Assembly (NCBI RefSeq): GCF_002252565.1
Contig: NZ_NPML01000018.1
Span: 365,907-429,906 of the forward strand
DNA: 64,000 nt
Reading direction: 5' to 3'
From: Petroclostridium xylanilyticum
GTDB taxonomy: Bacteria > Bacillota > Clostridia > SK-Y3
Shown here piece by piece: positions 24,547-34,782 of the stretch (positions are counted from its first letter, which is position 1; each line of letters begins with the position of its first letter). The position numbers and the translations under genes are program-made. The notes below the pieces were generated by a model that worked only from the letters and a program-made list of their open reading frames with translations, searched no databases and was not told where the DNA came from.

Positions 24547-25275
24547 CTAAACTATTTTATTTGATAATCTTTTCATAAAACTCTCCTTATATTTGTCACT
24601 GATATATGCCGTCAGTGAATAATCTTGAAAATATGCCCGCCAAGAACTTCTATCTACTTTGTCTATCCTTTCAACACTTTTAATATTTACAATATACGAC
24701 TTATGAGTCTGAATAAAAGTTTCATCCGCTAGCTTATCCAGCATTTTTTTCATTGCTATGTTAGGTATAGTATACAGCCTGCTGCTTGTGTGTATAACAC
24801 AATTCCTTCCCCGGGATTCAATAAATAATATATCATCCGTCCTGATTTTAAGGATAAAATCCCTTAGCTCAAAACAGATTGCTTTTTCAGCAGGAGGAAT
24901 GCTTTGAACACCCCTTATCAAGCGCTCGGCAACCTTCAAAACATCTTCTTTGGTATAGGGTTTTTCAATATAGTCATAGCAATGGTATTTTTTGAAAGCC
25001 TCAAGTTGATATTGAACATGTGCGGTGACAAATACGATATAGGTCAATTCGTATTTTGGGATAGATCGTATGGTCTCTGCAACTTTCAGCCCTGAGATGT
25101 CGGGTAATTGAATGTCCAGAAAAAACAAATTGATATGTGTTTGCTTTAATAGTTGTATTGCTTCTTTTCCTGTAGAGGCTTCCAGTATTTTAATCTCTTC
25201 ACTCAAAGACTGAAGCATACGTGCTAAGTTTGTTCTTGCTATTTGCTCATCTTCAACTATTAATATGTTTATCAT
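24547..25275 (-). CDS. agrA: AgrA-like LytTR response regulator
   Basis: 242 aa. The receiver domain has VEDE at 7-10, phosphoacceptor Asp54 (FFLDIQLPD) and Lys105, followed by a LytTR DNA-binding domain (about 135-240, ILFIESRGRNC ... HKSYIVNIKSVERI). LytTR proteins of this class bind 9-bp direct repeats spaced by 12 bp, the same layout as the six operators in this island. It heads the agrA-agrC operon with its own constitutive-looking promoter, and no such repeats are seen upstream of it. Confidence 0.9.
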   Translation of the reverse strand: MINILIVEDEQIARTNLARMLQSLSEEIKILEASTGKEAIQLLKQTHINLFFLDIQLPDISGLKVAETIRSIPKYELTYIVFVTAHVQYQLEAFKKYHCYDYIEKPYTKEDVLKVAERLIRGVQSIPPAEKAICFELRDFILKIRTDDILFIESRGRNCVIHTSSRLYTIPNIAMKKMLDKLADETFIQTHKSYIVNIKSVERIDKVDRSSWRAYFQDYSLTAYISDKYKESFMKRLSNKIV

Positions 25276-25318
25276 TGACTCTCCTAAATAACATTATAGT
25301 TTATGTAAGCACAATACA

Positions 25319-25347
25319 ATCTTATCATAAAAAGGTAATATTTTCAA
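25319..25347 (-). promoter_or_regulatory. Promoter of agrA-agrC
   Basis: TTGAAA (25342-25347), 17 bp, TAAGAT (25319-25324) on the minus strand, about 45 bp before agrA. No LytTR repeats nearby. Confidence 0.55.
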
Positions 25348-25487
25348 TGATTATGTAATATTCTGTATAATATTGAAGTCTCTAAATCACATTCCTTCTG
25401 CTCAAAAATTTGAAGCTTTTCATTGATTTCGGATGGTTCTGCCCACATAATCTTATATCTGTTGGAGCGCTACCGCACGCTACTAAA

Positions 25488-25536
25488 ACATCCTGAATTT
25501 CATACATAATTTTGCTGAAATTCAGGATGTTTTTTC
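25488..25536. terminator. Bidirectional terminator between agrA and asnB
   Basis: ACATCCTGAATTTC and GAAATTCAGGATGT form a 14-bp stem, followed by TTTTTTCT on the plus strand and TTTTAG on the minus strand. On the minus strand it ends asnB transcripts. Confidence 0.75.
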
Positions 25537-25593
25537 TATAATTCATATCCAAGGACTGTCGATCATTTTTTATTTTGAGACAGTTCCTTTTTA

Positions 25594-27438
25594 TTATACT
25601 ATTGTCACCTTATATTCTTTCATCCAAGTATCTATTTGTATTAAGTAAGCAAACAACTGTGCACTGGTCATTAACTGTCCGAACCACGGCACACCAAAGG
25701 CTGCTCCATCAGAATCTACGATTTCTTTGACTCTTTCTTGGTTAATCACTTGCAGTAGTGGTGAACTGGAATCATTGAGTATTTCCTGTAGCCAACCTTT
25801 TACTGTTCTCATATATGCAGGGTTGTGTGTCTTTGGATATGGGCTCTTTTTTCTCCATAGTACATCTTCAGGTAGTATCCCTTTTAGTGCATGTCTTACA
25901 AGTCCTTTTTCTCTTTGGTCGGCATACTTCATCTCCCACGGTATATTCCATACATATTCTACAATACGATGATCACAGAACGGAACACGTACTTCCAGAC
26001 CCGTAGCCATCGACATACGATCTTTTCTGTCCAGAAGTGTCGTCATAAACCAGGTGAGATTTAAATACATCATTTCCCTCATGCGCTTTTCCTGTTTACT
26101 CTCTTCATGTAGTATTGGTACTTCTGCCAGTGTATCCAGATAGCGCTGTCTCACATATTCCTCACCGTCAATATTTTTTAATATCCCCGGTGCCAGGATA
26201 CCCATTCTCTCCTTCACCGACCTTGCCCATGGGAAGGTATCTGCATATAACATTTCCGGCTTATAGAACCACGGATAACCTCCAAATATCTCATCGGCGC
26301 ATTCACCCGATACGGCAACAGTCGCATCTTTTTTAACCTCGCAGCAGAATAAGTAAAGCGATGAATCTACGTCAGCCATACCGGGCAAGTCACGGGCTGT
26401 TACCGCCCTTTTAAGGGCTTCTGTCAATTGAGGTGTATCTATCGTAATATAATGGTGCTGCGTACCCAGGTATTCTGAAACCCGTTTGATCCATGGTGCA
26501 TCTGAATTGGGTTGAAAGAGGCTGGACTTAAAATATTTATCATTATCTACATAGTCAATGGAATAGGAATGAAGTGGTGCCATTCCATTCTTTTTGTAAA
26601 CCCTGCTTGCATGGGCAGTAATAGCACTGGAATCCAATCCTCCTGATAAGAATGTACATAACGGCACATCCGATACCAGCTGCCGTTCAATCGCATCCTG
26701 CAATAACTCACCCACTTTAGCAACTGTAGTGTCTATATCATCAACATGTGGATGGCTTTCCAACTGCCAATATTTTTGGATACGTAATCCATTGCGGTTG
26801 TAAACAAGGAACTGTCCCGGCCTTAATTCGGATATTCCCTTAAACACTCCATGTCCCGGTGTACGTGACGGTCCCAGCAGGAATATTTCCGCTAATCCTT
26901 CTGCATCTATCTCCGGCTTCACTTCAGGGTGGGCTAATAATGTTTTCAATTCGGAACCAAAGATGAGTGAGCTTCCCCTCTGTGCAAAGAATAGTGGTTT
27001 TACTCCCATCCGGTCGCGGGCTAAAAATAAACTCTGCTCTGCCTCACTCCACACACCGAAGGCATAAATACCATTGAGATAATCAACACACTTTTCCCCC
27101 CATTCCATATAGGATAGCAGAAGAACTTCCGTATCTGAATGTCCTTCAAAAGTATAGCCTTTTGACATCAGCCTATCTCTTAGTTCAGGGGTATTATACA
27201 ATTCTCCATTGTAGGTAAGAACGTAGGTGTTTTCACCACGCTTCCTTACCATAGGTTGGGCTCCCCCTTCGGGGTCAACCACTATCAGTCTCCGGTGTAC
27301 GATCCCGGCAGATGTTGAAGTCCAAATCCCCGATGCATCCGGACCTCGATACTTCAACGTCTCTCCCATTGCTTCCAAAATAGGTTGTTGTTCCTTAAGA
27401 TTTGCCTGCCAATCTATCCATCCGGCAATTCCACACAT
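25594..27438 (-). CDS. asnB: Asparagine synthase, glutamine-hydrolysing
   Basis: 614 aa. The true start is the ATG at 27438 (AAAGGAG upstream), because the mature enzyme needs Cys2 exposed: the sequence reads M-CGIAGW. The N-terminal class II amidotransferase domain hydrolyses glutamine, and the C-terminal ATP-pyrophosphatase domain (SGGLDSS motif) adenylates aspartate. Length matches AsnB enzymes of this type (about 600-620 aa). Single gene, with a terminator downstream. Confidence 0.9.
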   Translation of the reverse strand: MCGIAGWIDWQANLKEQQPILEAMGETLKYRGPDASGIWTSTSAGIVHRRLIVVDPEGGAQPMVRKRGENTYVLTYNGELYNTPELRDRLMSKGYTFEGHSDTEVLLLSYMEWGEKCVDYLNGIYAFGVWSEAEQSLFLARDRMGVKPLFFAQRGSSLIFGSELKTLLAHPEVKPEIDAEGLAEIFLLGPSRTPGHGVFKGISELRPGQFLVYNRNGLRIQKYWQLESHPHVDDIDTTVAKVGELLQDAIERQLVSDVPLCTFLSGGLDSSAITAHASRVYKKNGMAPLHSYSIDYVDNDKYFKSSLFQPNSDAPWIKRVSEYLGTQHHYITIDTPQLTEALKRAVTARDLPGMADVDSSLYLFCCEVKKDATVAVSGECADEIFGGYPWFYKPEMLYADTFPWARSVKERMGILAPGILKNIDGEEYVRQRYLDTLAEVPILHEESKQEKRMREMMYLNLTWFMTTLLDRKDRMSMATGLEVRVPFCDHRIVEYVWNIPWEMKYADQREKGLVRHALKGILPEDVLWRKKSPYPKTHNPAYMRTVKGWLQEILNDSSSPLLQVINQERVKEIVDSDGAAFGVPWFGQLMTSAQLFAYLIQIDTWMKEYKVTIV

Positions 27439-27813
27439 AATATTCACGCTCCTTTATTGGTGGTTGTGGATACCCACAAAAATAAACGTCCCCCAGTAAT
27501 TTGCATCCAAATTACCCAGAGAACGCCGTTGCCCTCAATGCTTATTGTTTAGTAGTCTTTTTCAATTATTAACTTTTCTCTAATAACAATATATGATAAT
27601 CCCTGCTATTGGTGATTAATTATAACTAAAATTTTGTAAAAAAATAGAGGGCGACTGTAAGAATGAATTTTATTAAGTTCGAATCTTGCAATACTATCCT
27701 CAGTATGCTATTATATCCATATAAAACAAAATGACTTTTAACATCAACAAAGAAGTTGATTAAGCAATTTGATTGCCTGATTGACTTCTTTTATTTTTGG
27801 GGAGTGAAATGTA
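27439..27813. other. Divergent intergenic region, asnB / chemotaxis receptor
   Basis: About 375 bp. On the minus strand a TTGTGG-GTAT-CCACAA hairpin and a GTAATTT/AAATTAC hairpin lie in the asnB leader (about 27463-27515). On the plus strand an AGAAGTTGATTAAGC.../...TTGACTTCTT inverted repeat precedes the receptor gene (27749-27792). I could not assign a known riboswitch. Confidence 0.4.
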
Positions 27814-29430
27814 ATGATAAAAAATTATTCAATAATGGTTACAGGTATTTTTTCATACCTTTATTTCCAACTTGCCGTATTTATAATTCCCATGCCATGG
27901 CTGCGTATCGCCGTATATTTTCTTTTAATAGGCATTTTCGCCTTTTATAACAGTTTTGTTATGAATAAAAAACTTGCCGATTTACATAGTCTGTCTTTAG
28001 AAATTGCTAAGGGAAATTACTCTTTTCACCTGCATAATACCAAGTATAGCGGTCCATTAAAAGATATATTCCAGTCTATAATAGACTTAAAGAATAAACT
28101 TTTAAAATACATTTTTGAAATGCAGGTGGCTTATAGCCAGATTTCTTCAGCTTCACAACAGCTGACAGTTACCCTGGATGAGAGCAATGCCTTTGCGCAG
28201 CAATTATATGCTGAAACCCAAGAAATACATGCTCTCAATAGCAATAGTTATGAAAATATTAAATCTACAATCAATGCGGTTAAAAATATTGTCAGGCTTC
28301 TGGAAAGTGTTAAAGATACTTCTGAAGAAATGAAAATCACCAGCATACAATCAAGACAGACTATCAATGAAAGCCTGAGGGAGATTATGGAAATTGTTAA
28401 TTCAGTAAACGATATTCAGCAATCCACCAATATTACAGTCAAATATATGGATAAGTTAAATGCCGCTACCAAAGAAATATCTCATATACTGCAGACTGTA
28501 GACAACATTGCAAAACAAACCCATCTTTTGTCTCTGAACGCTTCCATTGAATCAGCAAGAGCCGGAGTACATGGAAGGGGATTTGGTGTAGTGGCGGAGG
28601 AAATAAGGAAGTTATCCGAAGATAGTAAGGATGCTGTTTCAGAAATTGCTGCCCTGGTAAGTAAAATAACCTCAGAGGTATCTAATGTAACCCATAAAAT
28701 CAACGAGAACCTGGCAAACGTACATAAAAGCGTAGCATGTTCCAAAAAAGTGGAAGGGAGCCTGAATAACATAGAGCGGACCTATGATAAGGTACAATCC
28801 ATGATACAAAATATCATTGATATATCTGAAGAGGAATATAGGCTTGCATCCGGCATCAATAATAAAATCGAAGCTGTTGAACGCATCTCGCAGGAAGTTG
28901 CCGCCGGTTTTGATATGGTATATATGTCAGTACACAAACAAAAGCGTAATCTAGAGGAACTCTCCTCACTGGGCGAATGTCTCTCAGGTGCATCCCAGAG
29001 TTTGGCCATACTGACTGAAAAAGCGGATGTCAATATGCTGGAAATTAATTCATCAAAAATCGACAGTATTTCACAAAGTATTATTAAGCTGCTTAAGGAA
29101 AGTGTATTGTCTGCTGATGATATCTTATCCATGGACCCAAAGAAACACCAGGTATTATTGGATGAGGTGCTGGCACAACACCATTCTATCGAAGCAATAT
29201 GGACAAACGACCCAAAAGGCCGGTTTATTTATTCCAATCCTCCTGCCGGTATTGCAAATGCAAAAGTAAGGGATTGGTTCAAGGAAAGTATAGCAGGCAA
29301 AGAATTTGTATCACCGGTCTATATTTCTGCTATCACCAGAAATCCGTGTATTACTGTATCATTACCTATCAAGGATTTTTCCGGGAAAAATATTGGTGTA
29401 ATAGGTGCCGATTTAAAGCTGCATATCTAA
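27814..29430 (+). CDS. Methyl-accepting chemotaxis protein with C-terminal sensor domain
   Basis: 538 aa, GGGGAGTG before the ATG. Two N-terminal helices (about residues 7-23 and 29-47) are separated by almost no loop, followed by a HAMP-less coiled-coil region and a signalling domain containing the conserved hairpin tip region ([20 protein letters not shown]). After the coiled coil, residues about 435-538 form a PAS/Cache-like domain ([18 protein letters not shown] ... [10 protein letters not shown]). The sensor therefore appears to be at the C-terminus and cytoplasmic, unlike classical receptors. Stands alone. Confidence 0.85.
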   Translation: MIKNYSIMVTGIFSYLYFQLAVFIIPMPWLRIAVYFLLIGIFAFYNSFVMNKKLADLHSLSLEIAKGNYSFHLHNTKYSGPLKDIFQSIIDLKNKLLKYIFEMQVAYSQISSASQQLTVTLDESNAFAQQLYAETQEIHALNSNSYENIKSTINAVKNIVRLLESVKDTSEEMKITSIQSRQTINESLREIMEIVNSVNDIQQSTNITVKYMDKLNAATKEISHILQTVDNIAKQTHLLSLNASIESARAGVHGRGFGVVAEEIRKLSEDSKDAVSEIAALVSKITSEVSNVTHKINENLANVHKSVACSKKVEGSLNNIERTYDKVQSMIQNIIDISEEEYRLASGINNKIEAVERISQEVAAGFDMVYMSVHKQKRNLEELSSLGECLSGASQSLAILTEKADVNMLEINSSKIDSISQSIIKLLKESVLSADDILSMDPKKHQVLLDEVLAQHHSIEAIWTNDPKGRFIYSNPPAGIANAKVRDWFKESIAGKEFVSPVYISAITRNPCITVSLPIKDFSGKNIGVIGADLKLHI

Positions 29431-29600
29431 TTTAAAGTTTTAGATTCAGATTGCCATACATGAGCAAAAGTCACAAATAATGATGAAAATATGCTAAACC
29501 GGACTTTTTCTGTGGTTTCGGTTTTACTCCCCACTGTTCACTCCCCACTACTTTCATATTAAGACCGGGAATGAGATTCTTGTTCATCTGAATTTGAACC

Positions 29601-30830
29601 TTATCTATCTCCTGTAATTTTTAGAACTATTATGCTTAAAAAGAAGAACAAAATAAATCCTTCCAGCAGAATTAACATCTGCTGTCCCGCTCCCCAACCT
29701 GTGCCTGATATATATGTTTTTCTCAAGCCTTCCATGAACCAATGCTGGGGTGTTATCATGGAAATCTGCTTAAATCTTTGACTTATTTCTGACAGATTAA
29801 TAAACGAACCTCCAAAAAAGCTTGTTATCAATGTGGTCACGGGAGTAACAACTTGCAATTGTGAAATAGACTTCAGTATAGTGGCTAGAAATAAACTTAT
29901 TGAGCTTAGGCATAACAAATAGGCTATTAACAACATATATACCTGATTCAGGCCTATTGATTGCATGCTGAAAAATCTTTCTAATAGATATATCATAAGT
30001 GATACACCAATAAAATTGATAATGGCAACAGCAAAAATATTACCCATTATATATGTTGATAACTTCATCGGAGAGGAATAAATTCGCTTGATAATACCGT
30101 CATTTTTTTCAGTAATTACCCAACTGCCGCCTACCAACATGTTAAACATCAGATAGGATATAATCATTCCATATATCACATCAAGAGTGTGAAACAGCCC
30201 TTTGTTTCCGGAGCCACTTTTTAAAGTGCCCTGCTGCATCTCTTTATATTCAATGGTCATCAAAGGTTTTGGCTCCCATTGAGCATCGGTATATTTCCAT
30301 GCCTCTTCCCATGTTTTTTGCTGCGCCTCTTTCCCAGAAATAACTTTCATTTTCTTATATTCACTTACTACATAATTAGCAGCGGTAACATTGCTGGACA
30401 GGCGGATGACTTCACTTGAAATTATCTCTCCTATTATTTCGGCAGATATACTGGAAGGAGATTTAACCATTTCTATTAGACCTTCTATATCCTCATCCAA
30501 TATCCTCTCCATAAATCCCTTCTTAATGATATAGGCTGCTTCATATTTTCCGGTACTGACTTTTCTTATGACATCCTGCATATCACCTGTTTGAACTTTC
30601 ACTGAAGGCTTTTGGAATATTCTTTCCACAACCAGCCGTGAATATTCACTATGGTCATTATCTACTATCGCAATGGGAATACGCAAATCTTTCGCTGCCC
30701 TATTCAATACTAGACCTGAAAAGAGCACAACCGTAACGGGCATTCCTAATAGAACAATTAAGTATATAGGACTGGTAAGCAACATTTTTAAGCGGTAAAC
30801 AACTACTTTTATGAACCCCAATTTGCTCAC
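29601..30830 (-). CDS. ABC-2 type transporter permease
   Basis: About 409 aa. The GTG at 30830 overlaps the upstream stop as GTGA and is the likely start; an upstream ATG at 30872 would give a larger overlap and a TTG at 30821 is also possible. One N-terminal helix, a large extracytoplasmic domain (about 45-215), then five helices: the ABC2_membrane_3 layout. Last gene of the four-gene export operon. Confidence 0.8.
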   Translation of the reverse strand: MSKLGFIKVVVYRLKMLLTSPIYLIVLLGMPVTVVLFSGLVLNRAAKDLRIPIAIVDNDHSEYSRLVVERIFQKPSVKVQTGDMQDVIRKVSTGKYEAAYIIKKGFMERILDEDIEGLIEMVKSPSSISAEIIGEIISSEVIRLSSNVTAANYVVSEYKKMKVISGKEAQQKTWEEAWKYTDAQWEPKPLMTIEYKEMQQGTLKSGSGNKGLFHTLDVIYGMIISYLMFNMLVGGSWVITEKNDGIIKRIYSSPMKLSTYIMGNIFAVAIINFIGVSLMIYLLERFFSMQSIGLNQVYMLLIAYLLCLSSISLFLATILKSISQLQVVTPVTTLITSFFGGSFINLSEISQRFKQISMITPQHWFMEGLRKTYISGTGWGAGQQMLILLEGFILFFFLSIIVLKITGDR

Positions 30831-32038
30831 CTCGCAGTTCTCGCAAGAGAAAATATGGAACCAATTATACAAACAACCGATAATAGTACTAAAACACCAA
30901 TACTAGTTATGACAATATCCTGCCTGTTCCAAAAAACCGAATATATAAGCCCTTGAGCAGCCCATTTGTTAATGGAAAGAAAACTAACCTTTTCTATACT
31001 TGCAGGTAAATATGTCAGCGGAATTATACTTCCTCCTATAAACGCCATGGTTAATATCCCTATATATGCAATCATATCGGCTAAAAATATGCTGTTCACA
31101 CAGGAAGCAATAAAAATCATAAATGAACTGACAGCCACCACTATTACTGCAAGTACAAGTGCTGCATTCATACTGTTTCCTCTTAAATACCTGTCAGCTG
31201 CAAGGACAAGGACAGCAAAAATAATAAACGACTGTATCAACTGAAATAAGAATAGAGAGATAAATTTGGATAATATAATCTTCCAAACGGATATTCCTTT
31301 TGATATTATTCTCTTTAGCACTTCAGAGTGCTTTTCTTCTATCAAAATTCTTAATCCCGACATACCATTAAAAAGCATAAAAATTACTATTATAGAAATA
31401 GAATAATACTCAAAGGGAGAAATATCTGCAATGGGTGAAACAACTTTTTTTACAAATACCTGGTTTCTTCCCAACGACTTTAAGGAGAATTCCATTACTG
31501 ACTTATTAAACCACTGGTTTAATTTTTCTGAAGATGCACCAGCCTTTTTTAAAAAATCCCATATTGTATTCACACCGCTCTGTGCAGCTGTAACAAGGTC
31601 TGCTCCACTGGTCATCATCGCTTTGATGATCTGGGACTGGACAGGTTTATTCCTGTTTCCTATTACTGTTACAGGAGTATTTTTCCCTACAGCAACATCT
31701 TCGCTAAAATGTTCAGGTATCACGATAATTGCTGCAATTTCATCCTTATCCATTAATTGAACGGCATATTCATAATCGGTATGTATTACTTCGGCTAAAT
31801 TTTTTAACGATTCAGAGCTCTCAAAGTGGTTGATAAGTGTCCGGGTCTCTATGGAGTTTTCTTTGTCTACGATGGCAATCTTGAATTTATCAATATACGA
31901 GTTAGTATAAAATAGTGGAGAGATTGCATAGGAAACCAGAAAAATGACAATAAGAGGCATTACCATCATAAAGAAAACTGCCTTTTTGTCTTGAAAATAT
32001 TTTTTGAAATCATACCATGTCATTGTAATTATATCCAT
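30827..32038 (-). CDS. ABC-2 type transporter permease
   Basis: 403 aa with the same topology as the next gene: a first helix at about 20-42, an extracytoplasmic domain, and a C-terminal bundle of about five helices. The two permeases probably form a heterodimer energised by the ATPase at 33868-34629. Substrate unknown; related systems export peptides, lipids or drugs. Confidence 0.8.
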   Translation of the reverse strand: MDIITMTWYDFKKYFQDKKAVFFMMVMPLIVIFLVSYAISPLFYTNSYIDKFKIAIVDKENSIETRTLINHFESSESLKNLAEVIHTDYEYAVQLMDKDEIAAIIVIPEHFSEDVAVGKNTPVTVIGNRNKPVQSQIIKAMMTSGADLVTAAQSGVNTIWDFLKKAGASSEKLNQWFNKSVMEFSLKSLGRNQVFVKKVVSPIADISPFEYYSISIIVIFMLFNGMSGLRILIEEKHSEVLKRIISKGISVWKIILSKFISLFLFQLIQSFIIFAVLVLAADRYLRGNSMNAALVLAVIVVAVSSFMIFIASCVNSIFLADMIAYIGILTMAFIGGSIIPLTYLPASIEKVSFLSINKWAAQGLIYSVFWNRQDIVITSIGVLVLLSVVCIIGSIFSLARTAR

Positions 32039-32091
32039 GTTTCAACCCACCAATTTATTGCACCCACCATAAAAGGCGGGTGCACAACAAG

Positions 32092-33843
32092 TTAATTCAA
32101 ATTAAAGAGCTGACTATTTTTCATATAAAACTTGAAAGCTTGCATTTGAATTTCCTGTATTATTTCCATTTTTTCTGCTTCATTTACATTTATCAAATCT
32201 ATGGAATTGCTGCTGCCCAGTTCTGGAAAATCCGGAGTTTCATCCAGCTTGATGTTTTCTTTCACTTTCAATTTTAACTCTAATGCCTGGTTTCCAATGC
32301 TGCTATCGTTTACATCAACCTTGAACTTCATATCCGAATCAGCATCAAACAATTTGTCCTTAAGGGTACCTTTCAGGTCCTGTAAGATTTGACCGTTTAA
32401 CTTGATATCGTAACTGCCGCTGTCTTGTTCTCCTTTTGCAGTTACAACCAAATCTGTTTCTATTCTTTCCTCACCCTGCTCATCTTTTTGATTGTTTATA
32501 TTGATTTCACTTTTTCCATTCAATACTTCTCTGTCGTTGTTATATAATTTAGTGTATACTTCCAGCTTTTTCTTGAGAGTATTTTCTTTAGTATTAGGGA
32601 CAGTATAGGAATTTAACGCAAATGTTAGTTCATTCTTGCCTTTGAAAGAACTTCCCCGCGGCTTTATTGCTACATTCAGCTCACTTATTTCTGATTGGTC
32701 TTTATTTGCCAGATTACTATTAAAAATCATGAATAAAATTCTCTCATCTTCCTCTTTATATCCTATTTCAAATTCTATTTTTCTATCTACAATATTATTC
32801 TGTTTATCCACTAAAACAGACATCTTTATTCCATTAGGGAATTTAAGGTTTGCCACTAAATCTTTAAATTCTAGAGCTCCATCTTTAATAACCGATTTTA
32901 TTTCATTTCGATCAGTTAATTTTCCCAACTCCTCACTGGAAATGTTCCCTGTGTTCTCCATTAACCTGGCTATATTATACACATTTTCTGTGAGCAGCTC
33001 CAAAAGCTTTTCATCATCTTTGAACTTACTTACAAGCCCAGCCAGTAAGTCTTTAGCCCTATCTTCCGACATGGTAAGGGTAAATTTTTTACACTTTATC
33101 TCAGAATCACTTATTTTAAAAGTTACATTTTTCGTTAATACAATTTCCTCTTCCTTAATAGAAGAAGTGATAAATTTTCCATAATCCAGACCTATTGACC
33201 GTAACTGCTCTTTGGGAAGTTTTATTACACCCTTAAAATCTTCCCATGTCAGTATTTTTTCTGGAATATTATCCTCTTGGATTCCTATGTTTTCGAGACT
33301 TTGTTTAAAATTATCCGTATCCAGAACAAAGTATTTATCATATAATAAAGGAACCTTCAAACCTAATTTTCTGTCCGATTGAAAGATATGAGCATCTACA
33401 AGATTGCTTCCGTTTAGTTGTAACGAAATTTGTGACAGGCTTTTCTTTTCCTTTGGATTATTTTTTGTGTCTATGACAAGTTTTGCTTTTTTTAACAAGT
33501 CTTTGATAGTATCCAATTGTTCCGCAGCCATACCGTTCCCATCAAGTGAAATATTTCCTGATAGCTCTGTAACAACATGAGAGGGATTTTCCAGTAAGTA
33601 TTGTACCAGTTTTACCCTTTCCTTTTCCTGAATCTTTTTTATCTTTTCAGCAAAAACTTTATAGTTTCTATATTCAGCTTCTAAGTACAGCTGTTTGGGT
33701 GTTTTGCTGAAAAACATCTTATATCCTAATGCCGTCCCTGCAATGGTTAATAATGCAATAATGGTTGTGAGGATTATTTTTATCTTATTGCCGGCTGCCA
33801 GCACTGATAATAGATTCATTTGTCGCTGTGAATTGCCCTTCAT
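32092..33843 (-). CDS. Membrane-anchored extracytoplasmic protein of the ABC operon
   Basis: 583 aa. A single N-terminal helix (about 22-44) is followed by a long extracytoplasmic part rich in Lys, Glu and Asn with alternating beta-like segments (NISLDGNG, SQISLQLNGSN, ELKLKVKEN). It resembles uncharacterised Firmicutes proteins found with ABC-2 exporters. It lies between the ATPase and the permeases and is presumably an accessory component. Function unknown. Confidence 0.65.
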   Translation of the reverse strand: MKGNSQRQMNLLSVLAAGNKIKIILTTIIALLTIAGTALGYKMFFSKTPKQLYLEAEYRNYKVFAEKIKKIQEKERVKLVQYLLENPSHVVTELSGNISLDGNGMAAEQLDTIKDLLKKAKLVIDTKNNPKEKKSLSQISLQLNGSNLVDAHIFQSDRKLGLKVPLLYDKYFVLDTDNFKQSLENIGIQEDNIPEKILTWEDFKGVIKLPKEQLRSIGLDYGKFITSSIKEEEIVLTKNVTFKISDSEIKCKKFTLTMSEDRAKDLLAGLVSKFKDDEKLLELLTENVYNIARLMENTGNISSEELGKLTDRNEIKSVIKDGALEFKDLVANLKFPNGIKMSVLVDKQNNIVDRKIEFEIGYKEEDERILFMIFNSNLANKDQSEISELNVAIKPRGSSFKGKNELTFALNSYTVPNTKENTLKKKLEVYTKLYNNDREVLNGKSEININNQKDEQGEERIETDLVVTAKGEQDSGSYDIKLNGQILQDLKGTLKDKLFDADSDMKFKVDVNDSSIGNQALELKLKVKENIKLDETPDFPELGSSNSIDLINVNEAEKMEIIQEIQMQAFKFYMKNSQLFNLN

Positions 33844-33867
33844 GCTACCCCACCTTACCTTTCTTAA

Positions 33868-34629
33868 TTAATCTGATTCCCAATTTCCCAGATAGCATAA
33901 AATATCATCCAGCCTGGGAGGCCGGCCCGAAAATAACGAACTGATATTCCGTTCTTCAGCCTGTTTCCGCGCTTCTTCAAGAGAGCCTTCAAATAACAGC
34001 TTCCCTTCATTTAACAAGGCTATCCGGTTACATAAAACCTCAATTTCTTCTGAGCTGTGACTGGTATAAATTACAGTTTTACCCTGATTGGCCAGGTCCT
34101 TTATAAATCTCATAATTTCCCTTCTGGCTTTAATGTCTACACCTACCGTAGGTTCGTCCATAATGATAATCTCAGGGTCATTTAACATTGCAACGGCTAT
34201 ATTTAGCCTCCTTTTCATACCGCCTGACAGCTGTACTACCTTTATATTAAGCTTTTCCTCCAAACCTACAATAGCTGCAATGCGCCTTATGTCTGCACTG
34301 GTAACCTTCTTTAATCCAGTAGCGGTTATTCCTGCCCAAAACTTTAGATTGTCAGCAACAGATAGTGTGGAATAAAGGGCTATCTCCTGCGGTACATACC
34401 CAATTTTCCTTCTTATATGTTCAGGATTCTTTATGATACTGTATTCATCTATTACTACATCTCCTTCTGTTGGCTTTAGTACTGTAGAAATTATAGAGAT
34501 GAGCGTTGATTTACCTGCGCCATTTGGTCCTACTATTCCGAAAATCTCACCGGTTTTTATTGTAAAACTAACATTGTCAAGAGCCTTTACTTTTCCATAT
34601 TGCTTTGTGAGATTTTTTATCCATATCAT
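33868..34629 (-). CDS. ABC transporter ATP-binding protein
   Basis: 253 aa from the ATG at 34629 (GAGGGGAAAGTT upstream); a longer upstream frame to 34749 is not supported. Walker A GPNGAGKST (34-42), signature LSGGM, Walker B IIIMDEP, H-loop TSHSSEE. First gene of the operon that continues with a membrane-anchored protein and two ABC-2 permeases. Confidence 0.9.
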   Translation of the reverse strand: MIWIKNLTKQYGKVKALDNVSFTIKTGEIFGIVGPNGAGKSTLISIISTVLKPTEGDVVIDEYSIIKNPEHIRRKIGYVPQEIALYSTLSVADNLKFWAGITATGLKKVTSADIRRIAAIVGLEEKLNIKVVQLSGGMKRRLNIAVAMLNDPEIIIMDEPTVGVDIKARREIMRFIKDLANQGKTVIYTSHSSEEIEVLCNRIALLNEGKLLFEGSLEEARKQAEERNISSLFSGRPPRLDDILCYLGNWESD

Positions 34630-34782
34630 AACTTTCCCCTCACTGTATTCTATATATAAGATCACCACGTCACTGTCGCTCCACGCAATGGCAAAAGAGA
34701 AAATTACCGCGCCAATATTATCTTTTATATCATTATACCAACTCTGCAATTAAAAAAAAAGAGCAACATCATTCTATATAGA

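Noticed and set aside
25594-27447. asnB starting at the GTG at 27447
   Set aside because: The enzyme needs the catalytic cysteine directly after the initiator methionine, which fits the ATG at 27438.
27439-27560. T-box or glutamine riboswitch before asnB
   Set aside because: No T-box bulge motif or glnA-type core was found; only simple hairpins are visible.
29601-30872. ABC permease starting at the ATG at 30872
   Set aside because: It would overlap the upstream gene by 46 bp and add a cysteine-rich non-membrane start; the GTG at 30830 gives a normal GTGA overlap.
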